64,000 nt of DNA from Nitrospirota bacterium. GTDB lineage: Bacteria; Nitrospirota; Leptospirillia; Leptospirillales; Leptospirillaceae. The notes below the pieces were generated by a model. That model was not told the origin of the DNA, did not search any database, and was given only the letters and a program-made list of their open reading frames with translations. Made by a program: the position numbers and the translations under genes. Of the stretch, positions 7,963-15,121 are shown piece after piece. How positions within the stretch are numbered: position 1 is the stretch's first letter; the number at the start of each line of letters is the position of its first letter. The stretch lies in NCBI GenBank assembly GCA_021810805.1, contig JAJZHW010000007.1, positions 1 through 64,000 on the forward strand, read 5' to 3'.

Positions 7963-7992
7963 TTGACAAAAGAGAGTGGCAGGGCATAGACT
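7963..7992 (+). promoter_or_regulatory. Sigma-70-type promoter of the small Cys-rich gene
   Basis: TTGACA (7963-7968) and TAGACT (7987-7992) are separated by 18 bp and lie 29 nt before the ATG at 8022. The -35 is perfect and the -10 matches four of six positions. The rest of 7741-7962 shows no gene. Confidence 0.55.
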
Positions 7993-8021
7993 TGAAGGTG
8001 CACGTAGAAAGCGAGGCGTTT

Positions 8022-8201
8022 ATGCAGAATCCGCAAACGTTCCTCGTCGAGTGCGAAATTTGTGACAGGATCGCCACCATCTCCACAAGCAAGTCTCCGG
8101 GCATTTACATCTGCACGCCCTGCTGGGACGATCTCAGGAACACTTCGCTCCACTCTTCGACGGAACAAAGTCCCGTATCCGGCCACCCCGAACTTCATTA
8201 G
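8022..8201 (+). CDS. Small Cys-rich (zinc-ribbon-like) protein
   Basis: A 59-residue protein begins at an ATG preceded by GCGAGG at 5 nt. It has two cysteine pairs, VECEICD and YICTPCW, about 25 residues apart, the spacing of a small zinc ribbon. This suggests a structural metal site and possibly a nucleic-acid-binding or adaptor role. It has its own promoter just upstream and its stop overlaps the end of the convergent pseudopilin gene by 4 nt. The cysteine pattern makes a random frame unlikely, but I cannot name a family. Confidence 0.6.
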   Translation: MQNPQTFLVECEICDRIATISTSKSPGIYICTPCWDDLRNTSLHSSTEQSPVSGHPELH

Positions 8202-8923
8202 TTCCCGGTGGACCCGGATCCCTCCGGGATCTGGTTTCCCCCTCCCTGAACCTGACCGGTCAACGCTGACGGAATCTGAATCTCCTCAAAAAAATTCTCT
8301 TTTTCCCTTTTTTTGTTCACAACGACAATATCAAAACGCACCAGAAGCGGAAGCGAATGGTTTTGAACGGAATTCCACCGATCCGTCCAGAGCATCCCGT
8401 CAAAGTATCGGATCCGCAAGGACCAGACCCGGGAGAGGATCTTTTCGGGAAGGACCGCCTGGGTTCCATACGAGAGCAGATTGGTATTCTGCTGGTGGAC
8501 CAGAGTGAAATATCGGGAGCCCGGATCCTTGAAGAGCATGTACTCGACCCCTGCGAGGTGCGCGATGGGCGCGCCCTGGCTCAGGCGGGTCTGTCCCAGC
8601 GTGGTAAAGAGGATCGTATCGGTCTCACGGCCTTCCGTCCTGTTGGGAAATCCCATAAAGAGCGTCAGCGGATCGTTCTGGTTCAGGTAGGTCGAGAGAA
8701 CCTCGTTGCGCAGGAGATAGCGGACAACCTCCATCTTGCGCTCGAAGCGGGTCTTCCTCTCGACATGGGCAATGGTCAGATCGGTCTGCCGGATGGCCTC
8801 AAAGAGGAGTCCCAGGATGATCGCCAGGATCCCAAAGGCCACCAGAACCTCAAGGATCGTAAATCCCCCCTCGCTGTCGGGCGACTCTTCCCGCCTTTTC
8901 CCTCTAGGGGATATTGGAGACAT
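8198..8923 (-). CDS. Type II secretion/type IV pilus minor pseudopilin, GspJ-like
   Basis: This 241-residue protein has a prepilin N-terminus: a charged leader ending in Gly, then FTILEVLVAFGILAIILGLL, with the Glu at mature position 5 that pilin assembly needs. The PilD/GspO peptidase would cleave after SEGG. After the hydrophobic helix come mixed alpha/beta segments and a polar Gly-rich tail, typical of J-type minor pseudopilins. The ATG lies 20 nt inside the preceding GspI-like gene. As third in the H-I-J order it should help start the pseudopilus in the inner membrane. No gspK follows here. Confidence 0.8.
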   Translation of the reverse strand: MSPISPRGKRREESPDSEGGFTILEVLVAFGILAIILGLLFEAIRQTDLTIAHVERKTRFERKMEVVRYLLRNEVLSTYLNQNDPLTLFMGFPNRTEGRETDTILFTTLGQTRLSQGAPIAHLAGVEYMLFKDPGSRYFTLVHQQNTNLLSYGTQAVLPEKILSRVWSLRIRYFDGMLWTDRWNSVQNHSLPLLVRFDIVVVNKKREKENFFEEIQIPSALTGQVQGGGNQIPEGSGSTGN

Positions 8924-9290
8924 AGGTCACCAGAGAGAAGGATTGGGCATTGGTGCCCCGCCCATGGGTCACCGTCAGGCGGACCTGCCGGATCACCGGA
9001 ATCGGGGCGGGAGAGATCTCCTCTCGCCACCGATAGTCTCGATAGGGGGGCTTGAAGCGACCCGTGAGGATCCCCGGAGGCAAGAAGCCCTGGGCGACGA
9101 TTTCGGCAAGTTTCATATTGGCTAGATCCGCGAGCCTTAGAGTCTCCTCTGTCCGGTCGACCATTCTGACCGTTTGGGCCCGGATGGCCAGAAGGGAGAG
9201 CACCGCCACGGCAAAGATGAAAAGGGCCACCATCACCTCCACAAGGGTGAACCCTCCCTCAGAAGGAGTCGGCTTTATGGGCCTATTCAT
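8904..9290 (-). CDS. Type II secretion minor pseudopilin, GspI-like
   Basis: Starting at the ATG at 9290 (GGAGAACGGTG before it), the 128-residue protein has a class III leader (MNRPIKPTPSEGG) followed by FTLVEVMVALFIFAVAVLSL, with Glu at +5. The short length and single N-terminal helix plus small globular part fit GspI, which initiates pseudopilus assembly with GspJ and GspK. It overlaps the end of the GspH-like gene by 8 nt, so the two are coupled. Another ATG in frame at 9332 would add 14 residues but lies inside the upstream gene and lacks a good ribosome site. Confidence 0.8.
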   Translation of the reverse strand: MNRPIKPTPSEGGFTLVEVMVALFIFAVAVLSLLAIRAQTVRMVDRTEETLRLADLANMKLAEIVAQGFLPPGILTGRFKPPYRDYRWREEISPAPIPVIRQVRLTVTHGRGTNAQSFSLVTYVSNIP

Positions 9291-9855
9291 CACCGTTCTC
9301 CATCGTCGGTATCTCTCCGCTGGGAGGGCCATAAAAGGGAGGGGGCAACGAGGGCTTCTCCTCGCCGTCGACGATTTCCATACGGCCGGTGATTCCGTGA
9401 AGAATCAGCGTCATGCGGCGATCTCCATCATCGAGAACAATCGTGGTCGGCTCCACCGATCCCGTAGGAAAAAACTGCGTGAAGGTCTTCCCGTCAGTCA
9501 CCTTCCCCTGATGAAGAACACGGATACGCCGGATCCGGAGAGGGGAGGAGAGTCGAAAGGGATGAACCCCGCTGGTTTCAAAGGGGGAAAGGTCTCCGGA
9601 CGGCGCGAGTATTGACGCAGAAATCGCCCCCCGATCTAGATCATAGTCGAGGCGGACCATTCTCTGGCGCGAGATGGCCTCCCATTGAAGAACCCGGATC
9701 TCCCGGGAGAGACGTCGGGCCAAGGCCGGGAGCTTCGCCCCATGGTGGAGGGAGAGCTTCGGCAAGATGAGGATCGCCGCAAGGGAGACGAGAAAGAGAA
9801 CGACCATGATTTCGAGGAGGGTAAAGCCGGAGCTCTCATGACGCACTCTCCTCAT
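9283..9855 (-). CDS. Type II secretion pseudopilin, GspH-like
   Basis: The 190-residue protein starts MRRVRHESSGFTLLEIMVV, a prepilin leader with cleavage after Gly and Glu at +5, followed by a hydrophobic helix. The rest (RLSREIRVLQWEAISRQRMVRLDYD, then beta-rich segments) fits the GspH/FimT family. AGGAGGA precedes the ATG. It is first in the H-I-J cluster and lies downstream of the cold-shock gene terminator, so it should have its own promoter in 9856-9950, though no clear one is seen. It would be a minor component of the secretion pseudopilus or a type IV pilus. Confidence 0.8.
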   Translation of the reverse strand: MRRVRHESSGFTLLEIMVVLFLVSLAAILILPKLSLHHGAKLPALARRLSREIRVLQWEAISRQRMVRLDYDLDRGAISASILAPSGDLSPFETSGVHPFRLSSPLRIRRIRVLHQGKVTDGKTFTQFFPTGSVEPTTIVLDDGDRRMTLILHGITGRMEIVDGEEKPSLPPPFYGPPSGEIPTMENGDE

Positions 9856-9951
9856 TACCAGCCTTCCTCCTGTGACTTGGGGACAGTTGATCCAGTGAAG
9901 CTTGATTGTGACTCGTGATGAGTATTTTGCAAGGATCGTACAAAAAAAGGC

Positions 9952-9986
9952 AAAAAAAAAGGAGAACCCCTTTCGGGGTCCTCCTT
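9952..9986 (-). terminator. Rho-independent terminator downstream of the cold-shock gene
   Basis: On the minus strand the hairpin arms AAGGAG-ACCCC and GGGGT-CTCCTT (with facing mismatches) close a TTTC/GAAA loop at 9959-9986 and are followed by nine T residues. It ends transcription from the cold-shock gene about 140 nt after its stop and separates it from the pseudopilin cluster. Confidence 0.85.
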
Positions 9987-10125
9987 AGGTATTTGGGTAT
10001 CATAAGAGTATGTATAATGACTTTTGATCCTTGCCGTTCTTTTCAGATCCTTAAGGTCCTTTTTTCCCTACCTCATTGACTAAAAACGCCACAGGAACAT
10101 CAGCATTACACTCTCTCAAGTCGAC

Positions 10126-10326
10126 CTAGTCCTTGATGACGTTGGCCGCCTGAGGTCCCTTGGGTCCCTGGGTGATCTCGAACTCCACAGCCTGACCTTC
10201 GTCAAGCGTCTTGAACCCCTGGGTCTGGATTGCGGAATAGTGGACAAAGATGTCCTCGCCGTTCTCCTGGGAGATGAATCCGTAACCCTTGTTGGCATTA
10301 AACCACTTGACCTTACCTTTTGCCAT
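10126..10326 (-). CDS. Cold-shock protein (CspA family)
   Basis: The 66-residue protein is a single cold-shock domain: [19 protein letters not shown] carries RNP1 (KGYGFI), and DIFVHYSAI carries RNP2 (FVHY). It ends in the usual [13 protein letters not shown]. It binds single-stranded RNA and DNA as an RNA chaperone. The start is fixed by GGAGGT 6 nt before the ATG. A longer upstream frame exists but is only leader RNA. A 107-nt leader separates it from a near-consensus promoter, and a strong terminator follows. Long leaders like this often control cold-shock genes after transcription. Which paralogue it is cannot be told. Confidence 0.95.
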   Translation of the reverse strand: MAKGKVKWFNANKGYGFISQENGEDIFVHYSAIQTQGFKTLDEGQAVEFEITQGPKGPQAANVIKD

Positions 10327-10440
10327 GCGAATACCTCCGGTTGAAACCATAGAATGAAAGGGACATTGGTGAGGCCTGACCCTGAATGCGCCGAATCCGG
10401 CAAACCAAACAAGGCTCCCATCTGAAACCCCACGTTCACA

Positions 10441-10469
10441 ATTATAAAGGGTAATTTTTTCCTTGTCAA
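10441..10469 (-). promoter_or_regulatory. Near-consensus sigma-70 promoter of the cold-shock gene
   Basis: On the minus strand a perfect TTGACA (10464-10469), a 17-bp spacer and a perfect TATAAT (10441-10446) predict a start near 10433. This gives a 5' leader of about 107 nt before the cold-shock ATG. It is the strongest promoter seen in the window. Confidence 0.85.
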
Positions 10470-10529
10470 GAAAAAAAGAAGGCAGGAGCGACAAGAAAAA
10501 GACGCCCCCGCCGAGAGGAGTCGGAAGAA

Positions 10530-11960
10530 CTAGCGGACGGGGATCATGATGTGATCACCCACGTGCAATGTTCTGCGGGGGGGGATATGGTTGAGCGCGA
10601 TAATCTCACGCACCGATGTCCGGTAGTGGTGCGCCAGGCGGTAGAGGGAGTCACCGGGACGAATGCGATGGTCAAGCCAGCCCCGGGAACTTTCGTGAGA
10701 GGCAGAATGAGCATTCCGGGCCAGCCGTTCATGATGGTGGGAGGACTCCAGATCGTCATGACGAGGGATCACAAGCTTTTGACGAAGCCTGAGCCGTCGG
10801 CTTTGGAGTCTGTTGGCCGCCATCAAGTCCGCCACCGTCGTATGGAACCGATGGGCAATGATCCAGAGGGAGTCGCCGGATTCCACGCGATAGACGGGGA
10901 CATCCGGATTCACCCCGCTCGCAGGAATCGAGGACAAACGGGAGGAGAGATCCGCCGGAAAGGTGGCCGGAATGTTGACCGACACTTCCTTGAGCTTCGG
11001 CGGCGTGGCCCAGCGGATGAACTGTGGGTTATAGGAGAGAAATTCAGGAACTGACATATTCATCGCTTGCGAAAGACGCCGGATCTCCACGGAGTGGTGG
11101 AGAACCTCTTGACGAAGAAGCACGGGGCTGTGGTAGTTCAAATCGGTAAAGCCATACTTTGCCGGATCCTTGGCGATCCGCATGGCAGCAATGAACTTGG
11201 GCACATAGTTCCGAGTCTCCCGGGAAACGGCCCGGGTCTGACGAATCTTCCAGTAGTCCTGAGTCCCGGTCCGGGCGACGGCATTGGCGACCCGTCCTTC
11301 TCCGGCATTATACGCGGCCAGAGCCAAAGCCCAGGAACCGAATTCCTCGTGAAGATCTTTCAGATAAAGGGCGGCCGAGCGGGTGGCCAGAACAGGGTCA
11401 CGCCTTTGATCGATCCACCAGTTCACATGAAGACCGTATTTCACGCCCGTCCCCCGCATGAACTGCCAGAGACCCGCGGCTCCGGAGCGCGAATAGGCTC
11501 TTGAGCTGAATCCACTTTCGATCAAAGAGAGGTAGGCCAGATCCTCCGGCAACCCCTCCTGGCGAAATGTCTCCCGGATCGTGGGCAGAAATTCGTGGGA
11601 GCGCTCCAGCCACTTTTTGAACTGGCGGTGTTGGGCATATTCAAAGAAATCGATATAGAGCTGAATGCTTGGGTCATCGGGAACATTGGAAAAGAGCTCA
11701 TTTTTTGCGGGAAGAGCGTTGGGGCTGGGAGCGCTTGCCGCGGCAGGACCCGTTGAAGCCGCCGGAGCCTTTGGATTTGTCGAGGGGGCATGGCGAAAAA
11801 AGAGTCGGGAGAGGAGAGGAAAATGGCGATCACTCTGAACGCTCTGTGAGGAAGGGGCAGAAGCCGATACAGAGCCTCCCGAGGTTGTCGTACAGGAGGG
11901 GAGGAGACATAGGGCCAAGGCCAAGAGCCTCAACTGCCATCGATTTTGTGTCAATGTCAT
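10530..11960 (-). CDS. mltD: Membrane-bound lytic murein transglycosylase D with two LysM domains
   Basis: The ATG at 11960 follows GGAGGA at 8 nt and gives a lipoprotein signal ([12 protein letters not shown]). The middle is an SLT transglycosylase domain: the catalytic Glu is in [12 protein letters not shown], followed by GAAGLWQFM and [12 protein letters not shown]. Two LysM modules follow ([17 protein letters not shown] and [16 protein letters not shown]). The enzyme cuts the glycan chain of peptidoglycan from the outer membrane side, making 1,6-anhydro ends. Length (476) and domain order match MltD. It stands alone, divergent from the Crp-type regulator. An alternative start at 12062 would bury the signal peptide and is unlikely. 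Confidence 0.93.
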   Translation of the reverse strand: MTLTQNRWQLRLLALALCLLPSCTTTSGGSVSASAPSSQSVQSDRHFPLLSRLFFRHAPSTNPKAPAASTGPAAASAPSPNALPAKNELFSNVPDDPSIQLYIDFFEYAQHRQFKKWLERSHEFLPTIRETFRQEGLPEDLAYLSLIESGFSSRAYSRSGAAGLWQFMRGTGVKYGLHVNWWIDQRRDPVLATRSAALYLKDLHEEFGSWALALAAYNAGEGRVANAVARTGTQDYWKIRQTRAVSRETRNYVPKFIAAMRIAKDPAKYGFTDLNYHSPVLLRQEVLHHSVEIRRLSQAMNMSVPEFLSYNPQFIRWATPPKLKEVSVNIPATFPADLSSRLSSIPASGVNPDVPVYRVESGDSLWIIAHRFHTTVADLMAANRLQSRRLRLRQKLVIPRHDDLESSHHHERLARNAHSASHESSRGWLDHRIRPGDSLYRLAHHYRTSVREIIALNHIPPRRTLHVGDHIMIPVR

Positions 11961-12146
11961 CAAATCGTTCCTCCGCGTGAGAACGCCGACGTTCCTTTCA
12001 TCCCCATCCCACAAAAATCTGTCCTTAAGGGGGCTGAGGCGCAACCTCAAGGATCTCCCCAAGAGGCTCGCCAGGACTGAACTATCGTCCGGTGGACCTG
12101 CAAGGCGTCCCCTTCTTGCCGACCGGAAACCCCTTGCCCGGGATGA

Positions 12147-12175
12147 AGTTTACACAAGTCAGAAAAGAAGATCAA
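12147..12175 (-). promoter_or_regulatory. Possible mltD promoter
   Basis: On the minus strand TTGATC (12170-12175) and TAAACT (12147-12152) are 17 bp apart, each matching four of six consensus bases, about 190 nt upstream of the mltD ATG. The remainder of the 430-bp gap 11961-12390 shows no gene. Confidence 0.35.
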
Positions 12176-12390
12176 GAAAAAAAATGTTCGATCATCCATC
12201 CTTCCCGAAAACGACGCTTACGCTCGCCAGATTCGTCAACCCTTCGGTGATGACTCGTCCCTCGAAGGGGGCCGCCCGCAGAGCCTCACTCTCGCACCCC
12301 CGCGAAATCCCCCCTATCGTAAGGCCACGCCATTATCCGCGTGGAGGCACAACGAAGCTCTCGCTGAGTTGAAGGGGGTTCCCAAAATGG

Positions 12391-13293
12391 ATGGACTCCC
12401 CCGCCACTTGTCCTGACGGCCTCATGAAGGATAGACTCAAGGCACGAACCAGAAGTGACAGAGAGGAAAAAGCGGGCATTATCGACAACGCCGCCCCCCT
12501 CGTTCCTAAGCTTTGGCCTTTTTCTCTTTCCGAAGGACGCCCTTCCCATGAACAATCACGAATCCCGAGAGGACCATTGATCCCCGCTGACGACAACTCT
12601 TCAGAGACATCCCTCGACGAGGCCCTCGAGACCCACCCGCTCACTCACGGGCTCCCACCGGAACACAAGAGACGGTTGGCAACGTTTTCAAAGATACGAC
12701 GCCACCGCTTGGGACACCGCATCGTCGAGGCCAACGAGCCGGGGTCCGAGCTCTTTCTTCTTCTTTCGGGATCGGTGAAGGTCTCGGCCGAGGACTCGGC
12801 CGGACGGGAGATCACCTTGGCCGTTCTCTACCCGGGGGACTTTTTCGGAGAGGTCTCCCTGTGGGACAATAAGGGAAGAACCGCGACGGTGGAGACACTC
12901 GAGCCCTCCCAGATCGTCTCGATTCCTGGCCCCCCCCTCCTTGACCTCATGAGGGATTCTCCCGATATCGCCTTCCGTTTTCTGGCGACCCTCTCGGACC
13001 GGCTCCGGGAGACCGACAGGAAGCTGATGCACATGGCCTACGGGGACTCCTACCAGAAAGTTGCGCGGGCTCTTCTGGAGATTCATGCCAAGGAAGGGGA
13101 TATGAAGGACGGGCTTCCGTTCATTCCCGACCGTTTTACCCGTCAGGAGCTTGCCTCGCTCTCGGGGGTGACCCGGGAAACCGTCTCACGGTCTCTCGGA
13201 GCCTTCGCCATGGCGGGGGTCATCCGGCTCGAGAAAGACCGGATCGTCATCCTGAGCCTCGACAGACTCAAAAAGGAAGCGCAAGCCCGATAA
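12391..13293 (+). CDS. Crp/Fnr-family transcriptional regulator
   Basis: A cyclic-nucleotide-binding-type domain (about residues 85-205: GSELFLLLSGSVKVS, YPGDFFGEVSLW) is followed by a Crp-type winged helix (about 220-295: FTRQELASLSGVTRETVSRSLG). It lacks the N-terminal cysteine cluster of Fnr, so it is not an iron-sulfur oxygen sensor of that kind. The conserved part starts near residue 75; the N-terminal 60 residues look poorly conserved. A TTG at 12577 after GAGAGG is an alternative start giving about 238 residues, a more usual length. A 45-residue membrane protein and a terminator follow 50 bp later, possibly in one transcript. The ligand is unknown. Confidence 0.85.
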   Translation: MDSPATCPDGLMKDRLKARTRSDREEKAGIIDNAAPLVPKLWPFSLSEGRPSHEQSRIPRGPLIPADDNSSETSLDEALETHPLTHGLPPEHKRRLATFSKIRRHRLGHRIVEANEPGSELFLLLSGSVKVSAEDSAGREITLAVLYPGDFFGEVSLWDNKGRTATVETLEPSQIVSIPGPPLLDLMRDSPDIAFRFLATLSDRLRETDRKLMHMAYGDSYQKVARALLEIHAKEGDMKDGLPFIPDRFTRQELASLSGVTRETVSRSLGAFAMAGVIRLEKDRIVILSLDRLKKEAQAR

Positions 13294-13344
13294 TGGGGCA
13301 AGCTCTCGGACTCACAGACCGTTTTTCCTCAACAAGGAGGCAGC

Positions 13345-13482
13345 ATGACTGGACAAAGTGGATCGGGCTCTTGGAATGCCATGGACTATATCGTGATCGG
13401 CGGGGTTCTCTTGGCTTTTGTCATCGGCGGAACCGCCATGATTCGGGCCATAATGGCGGCAAACAAGATCAACCCAAAATAA
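13345..13482 (+). CDS. 45-residue single-span membrane microprotein
   Basis: A strong AAGGAGG lies 4 nt before the ATG. The peptide starts MTGQSGSGSWNAMDY, then has one hydrophobic helix (IVIGGVLLAFVIGGTAMI) and a short basic tail (AANKINPK), so it should be a single transmembrane span. A bidirectional terminator begins 5 bp after its stop. The ribosome site, compact hydrophobic span and placement between the Crp/Fnr gene and the terminator make it a credible gene. No family is recognised; small respiratory-complex subunits look like this, but that is only a guess. Confidence 0.7.
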   Translation: MTGQSGSGSWNAMDYIVIGGVLLAFVIGGTAMIRAIMAANKINPK

Positions 13483-13512
13483 AAAAAGGGCCTCACGGCC
13501 CCTGGATTTTTT
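13481..13512. terminator. Bidirectional terminator between the microprotein gene and glgA
   Basis: GGGCC-TCAC-GGCCC (13488-13501) has seven A residues before it and six T residues shortly after it, so it can end both the plus-strand regulator/microprotein transcript and the minus-strand glgA transcript. Confidence 0.75.
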
Positions 13513-13528
13513 CTGCCCTTCCGGCGGT

Positions 13529-15121
13529 CTACGCCCGAGGGAGATGCCACGGCGCAAGTCTGAGAGCCTCGTGGTAGAGAGCTTCATACTCCCGCGCCCG
13601 CCCCTCCCAGCTGGAATCAACCTTCATGGCCCTCCCACGCATCTCTTTCATCTTTTTCGGGGTGGAGTACAGCGCCGCCGCGGCCTGAATCCCCTCCAGG
13701 ATCCCATCTTCGGATAGCTCTTCCAGCCAAAGCCCCGTCTTCCCCGCCACCACCGTATCCTTAAGCCCCCCGGTGGGATTGACGATCGGGAGGGTCCCAT
13801 ACCGCATCGCATACATCTGGGTGAGTCCGCATGGCTCATAGGCCGAGGGGACGAGGAGGAAATCGCTGGCCCCCATGATCTGATGGGACATCCCTTCGTC
13901 AAATCCGATCTTGAGGTGAACCCGGTCGGGATAGCGCCGCGCCACCTCCCGCCAAAGCATTTCTATCTCGGGATCTCCGGAACCCAGCACAACCCAGCGT
14001 CCGGTCTCTTGGCGATCGAGAACCCCCGAGAGGAGCAATCGGGCCAGAAGATCGACCCCTTTTTGCGCCACCAGGCGGGAGACCACACCAAACAGTGGAC
14101 CCGATCCCGAGAGCCCCCAGGACCGGAGCATCAGATCCTTCAGCTTTTCCTTATTGGACACTGTTTCCAGTGAGTATCGAACCAAAAGGTGGGGATCCGT
14201 TTCGGGGTCCCACTCCTCGGTGTCGATACCGTTCAAAAGCCCCACGAATCTGTCTCCGCGATGGCGGAGTGCCGAAGAGAGGCCAAATCCCAGGGGTTCG
14301 TGGAGAACCTCGCTCCGGTATGTGGGGCTCACGGTGGTCACAATATCGGCAAACTGGATCCCTCCCTTCAAGAGGGAGAGGCGGCCATGGTACTCCAGTG
14401 CGTCAAAATGGTTGTAGGAGGGGGCAAGCCCCGTCAACCGCCACTCCTCAAGGGGGTAGACCCCCTGATAGGCCATGTTGTGAACCGACAGGACCGTCCG
14501 GGGGAGGAGGCTTCCCATGGGTGGGTCGAGATGGGGCAGAAGGGGAACGGCCAGGGCACTCTGCCAATCGTTGGCATGGACAACATGGGGGAAAAAGCCC
14601 AGAAGGTTGGGAAGCGCCAGCAACCCGTGGGTCCAGAGAGAAAAGCGGAGGAAGTTGTCAGGGTATTCGCCTCCGGCCTCACCATAGAGACCCGGGCGAT
14701 CAAACAGCCCCCCCGGATCCAGCGCATAGACGGGAACCTTTTGCCGGCCCAAAGTCCCCTGAAACATCCGAAAGCTTTGAGGCCCCTCGGGAGTTTCCGC
14801 CACAAAGGTTTTTTTCAGGGAAAATCCCGGAAGGGCATCCACTCCCCGAAAGGCCACGGTCCCGATCCGCACATCCATCCCCAATGCCGACAGTGCCAGG
14901 GGGAGAGAGCGGGAGACATCGGCCAACCCTCCCGTCTTGGCCACCGGAGAGACTTCGGATGTCAGAAAAAATACCCGGAGAGGCTCGTCGGACTTTCTTC
15001 TTTTTGCCCCCGCGCCTCGAACGCCGGACGGCTTCTTAGGGGAATGCTCCCCCTCCGGGAGATCCTGTGATGTGAAGGGGGGCTGGTCGGTGGGATGGCC
15101 ACCTCCCCGGGAGGCTGTCAT
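13529..15121 (-). CDS. glgA: Glycogen (starch) synthase
   Basis: GlgA adds glucose from ADP-glucose to growing alpha-1,4-glucan. The GT5 signature LTSEVSPVAKTGGLADV (near residue 55, with the KTGGL nucleotide-sugar loop) is intact. The C-terminal half has the GT-B retaining signature region (PSAYEPCGLTQMYAMRYGT). About 45 poorly conserved residues precede the domain. The ATG overlaps the stop of the GGDEF-EAL gene by 4 nt, so glgA is the last gene of the globin kinase operon. No other glycogen gene is nearby, and coupling of carbon storage to c-di-GMP signalling is inferred from position only. Confidence 0.95.
   Translation of the reverse strand: MTASRGGGHPTDQPPFTSQDLPEGEHSPKKPSGVRGAGAKRRKSDEPLRVFFLTSEVSPVAKTGGLADVSRSLPLALSALGMDVRIGTVAFRGVDALPGFSLKKTFVAETPEGPQSFRMFQGTLGRQKVPVYALDPGGLFDRPGLYGEAGGEYPDNFLRFSLWTHGLLALPNLLGFFPHVVHANDWQSALAVPLLPHLDPPMGSLLPRTVLSVHNMAYQGVYPLEEWRLTGLAPSYNHFDALEYHGRLSLLKGGIQFADIVTTVSPTYRSEVLHEPLGFGLSSALRHRGDRFVGLLNGIDTEEWDPETDPHLLVRYSLETVSNKEKLKDLMLRSWGLSGSGPLFGVVSRLVAQKGVDLLARLLLSGVLDRQETGRWVVLGSGDPEIEMLWREVARRYPDRVHLKIGFDEGMSHQIMGASDFLLVPSAYEPCGLTQMYAMRYGTLPIVNPTGGLKDTVVAGKTGLWLEELSEDGILEGIQAAAALYSTPKKMKEMRGRAMKVDSSWEGRAREYEALYHEALRLAPWHLPRA

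Noticed and set aside
7707-8198. Minus-strand frame of 163 codons
   Set aside because: It is opposite the small Cys-rich gene, which has a promoter, ribosome site and two CxxC pairs; the minus frame has none of these.
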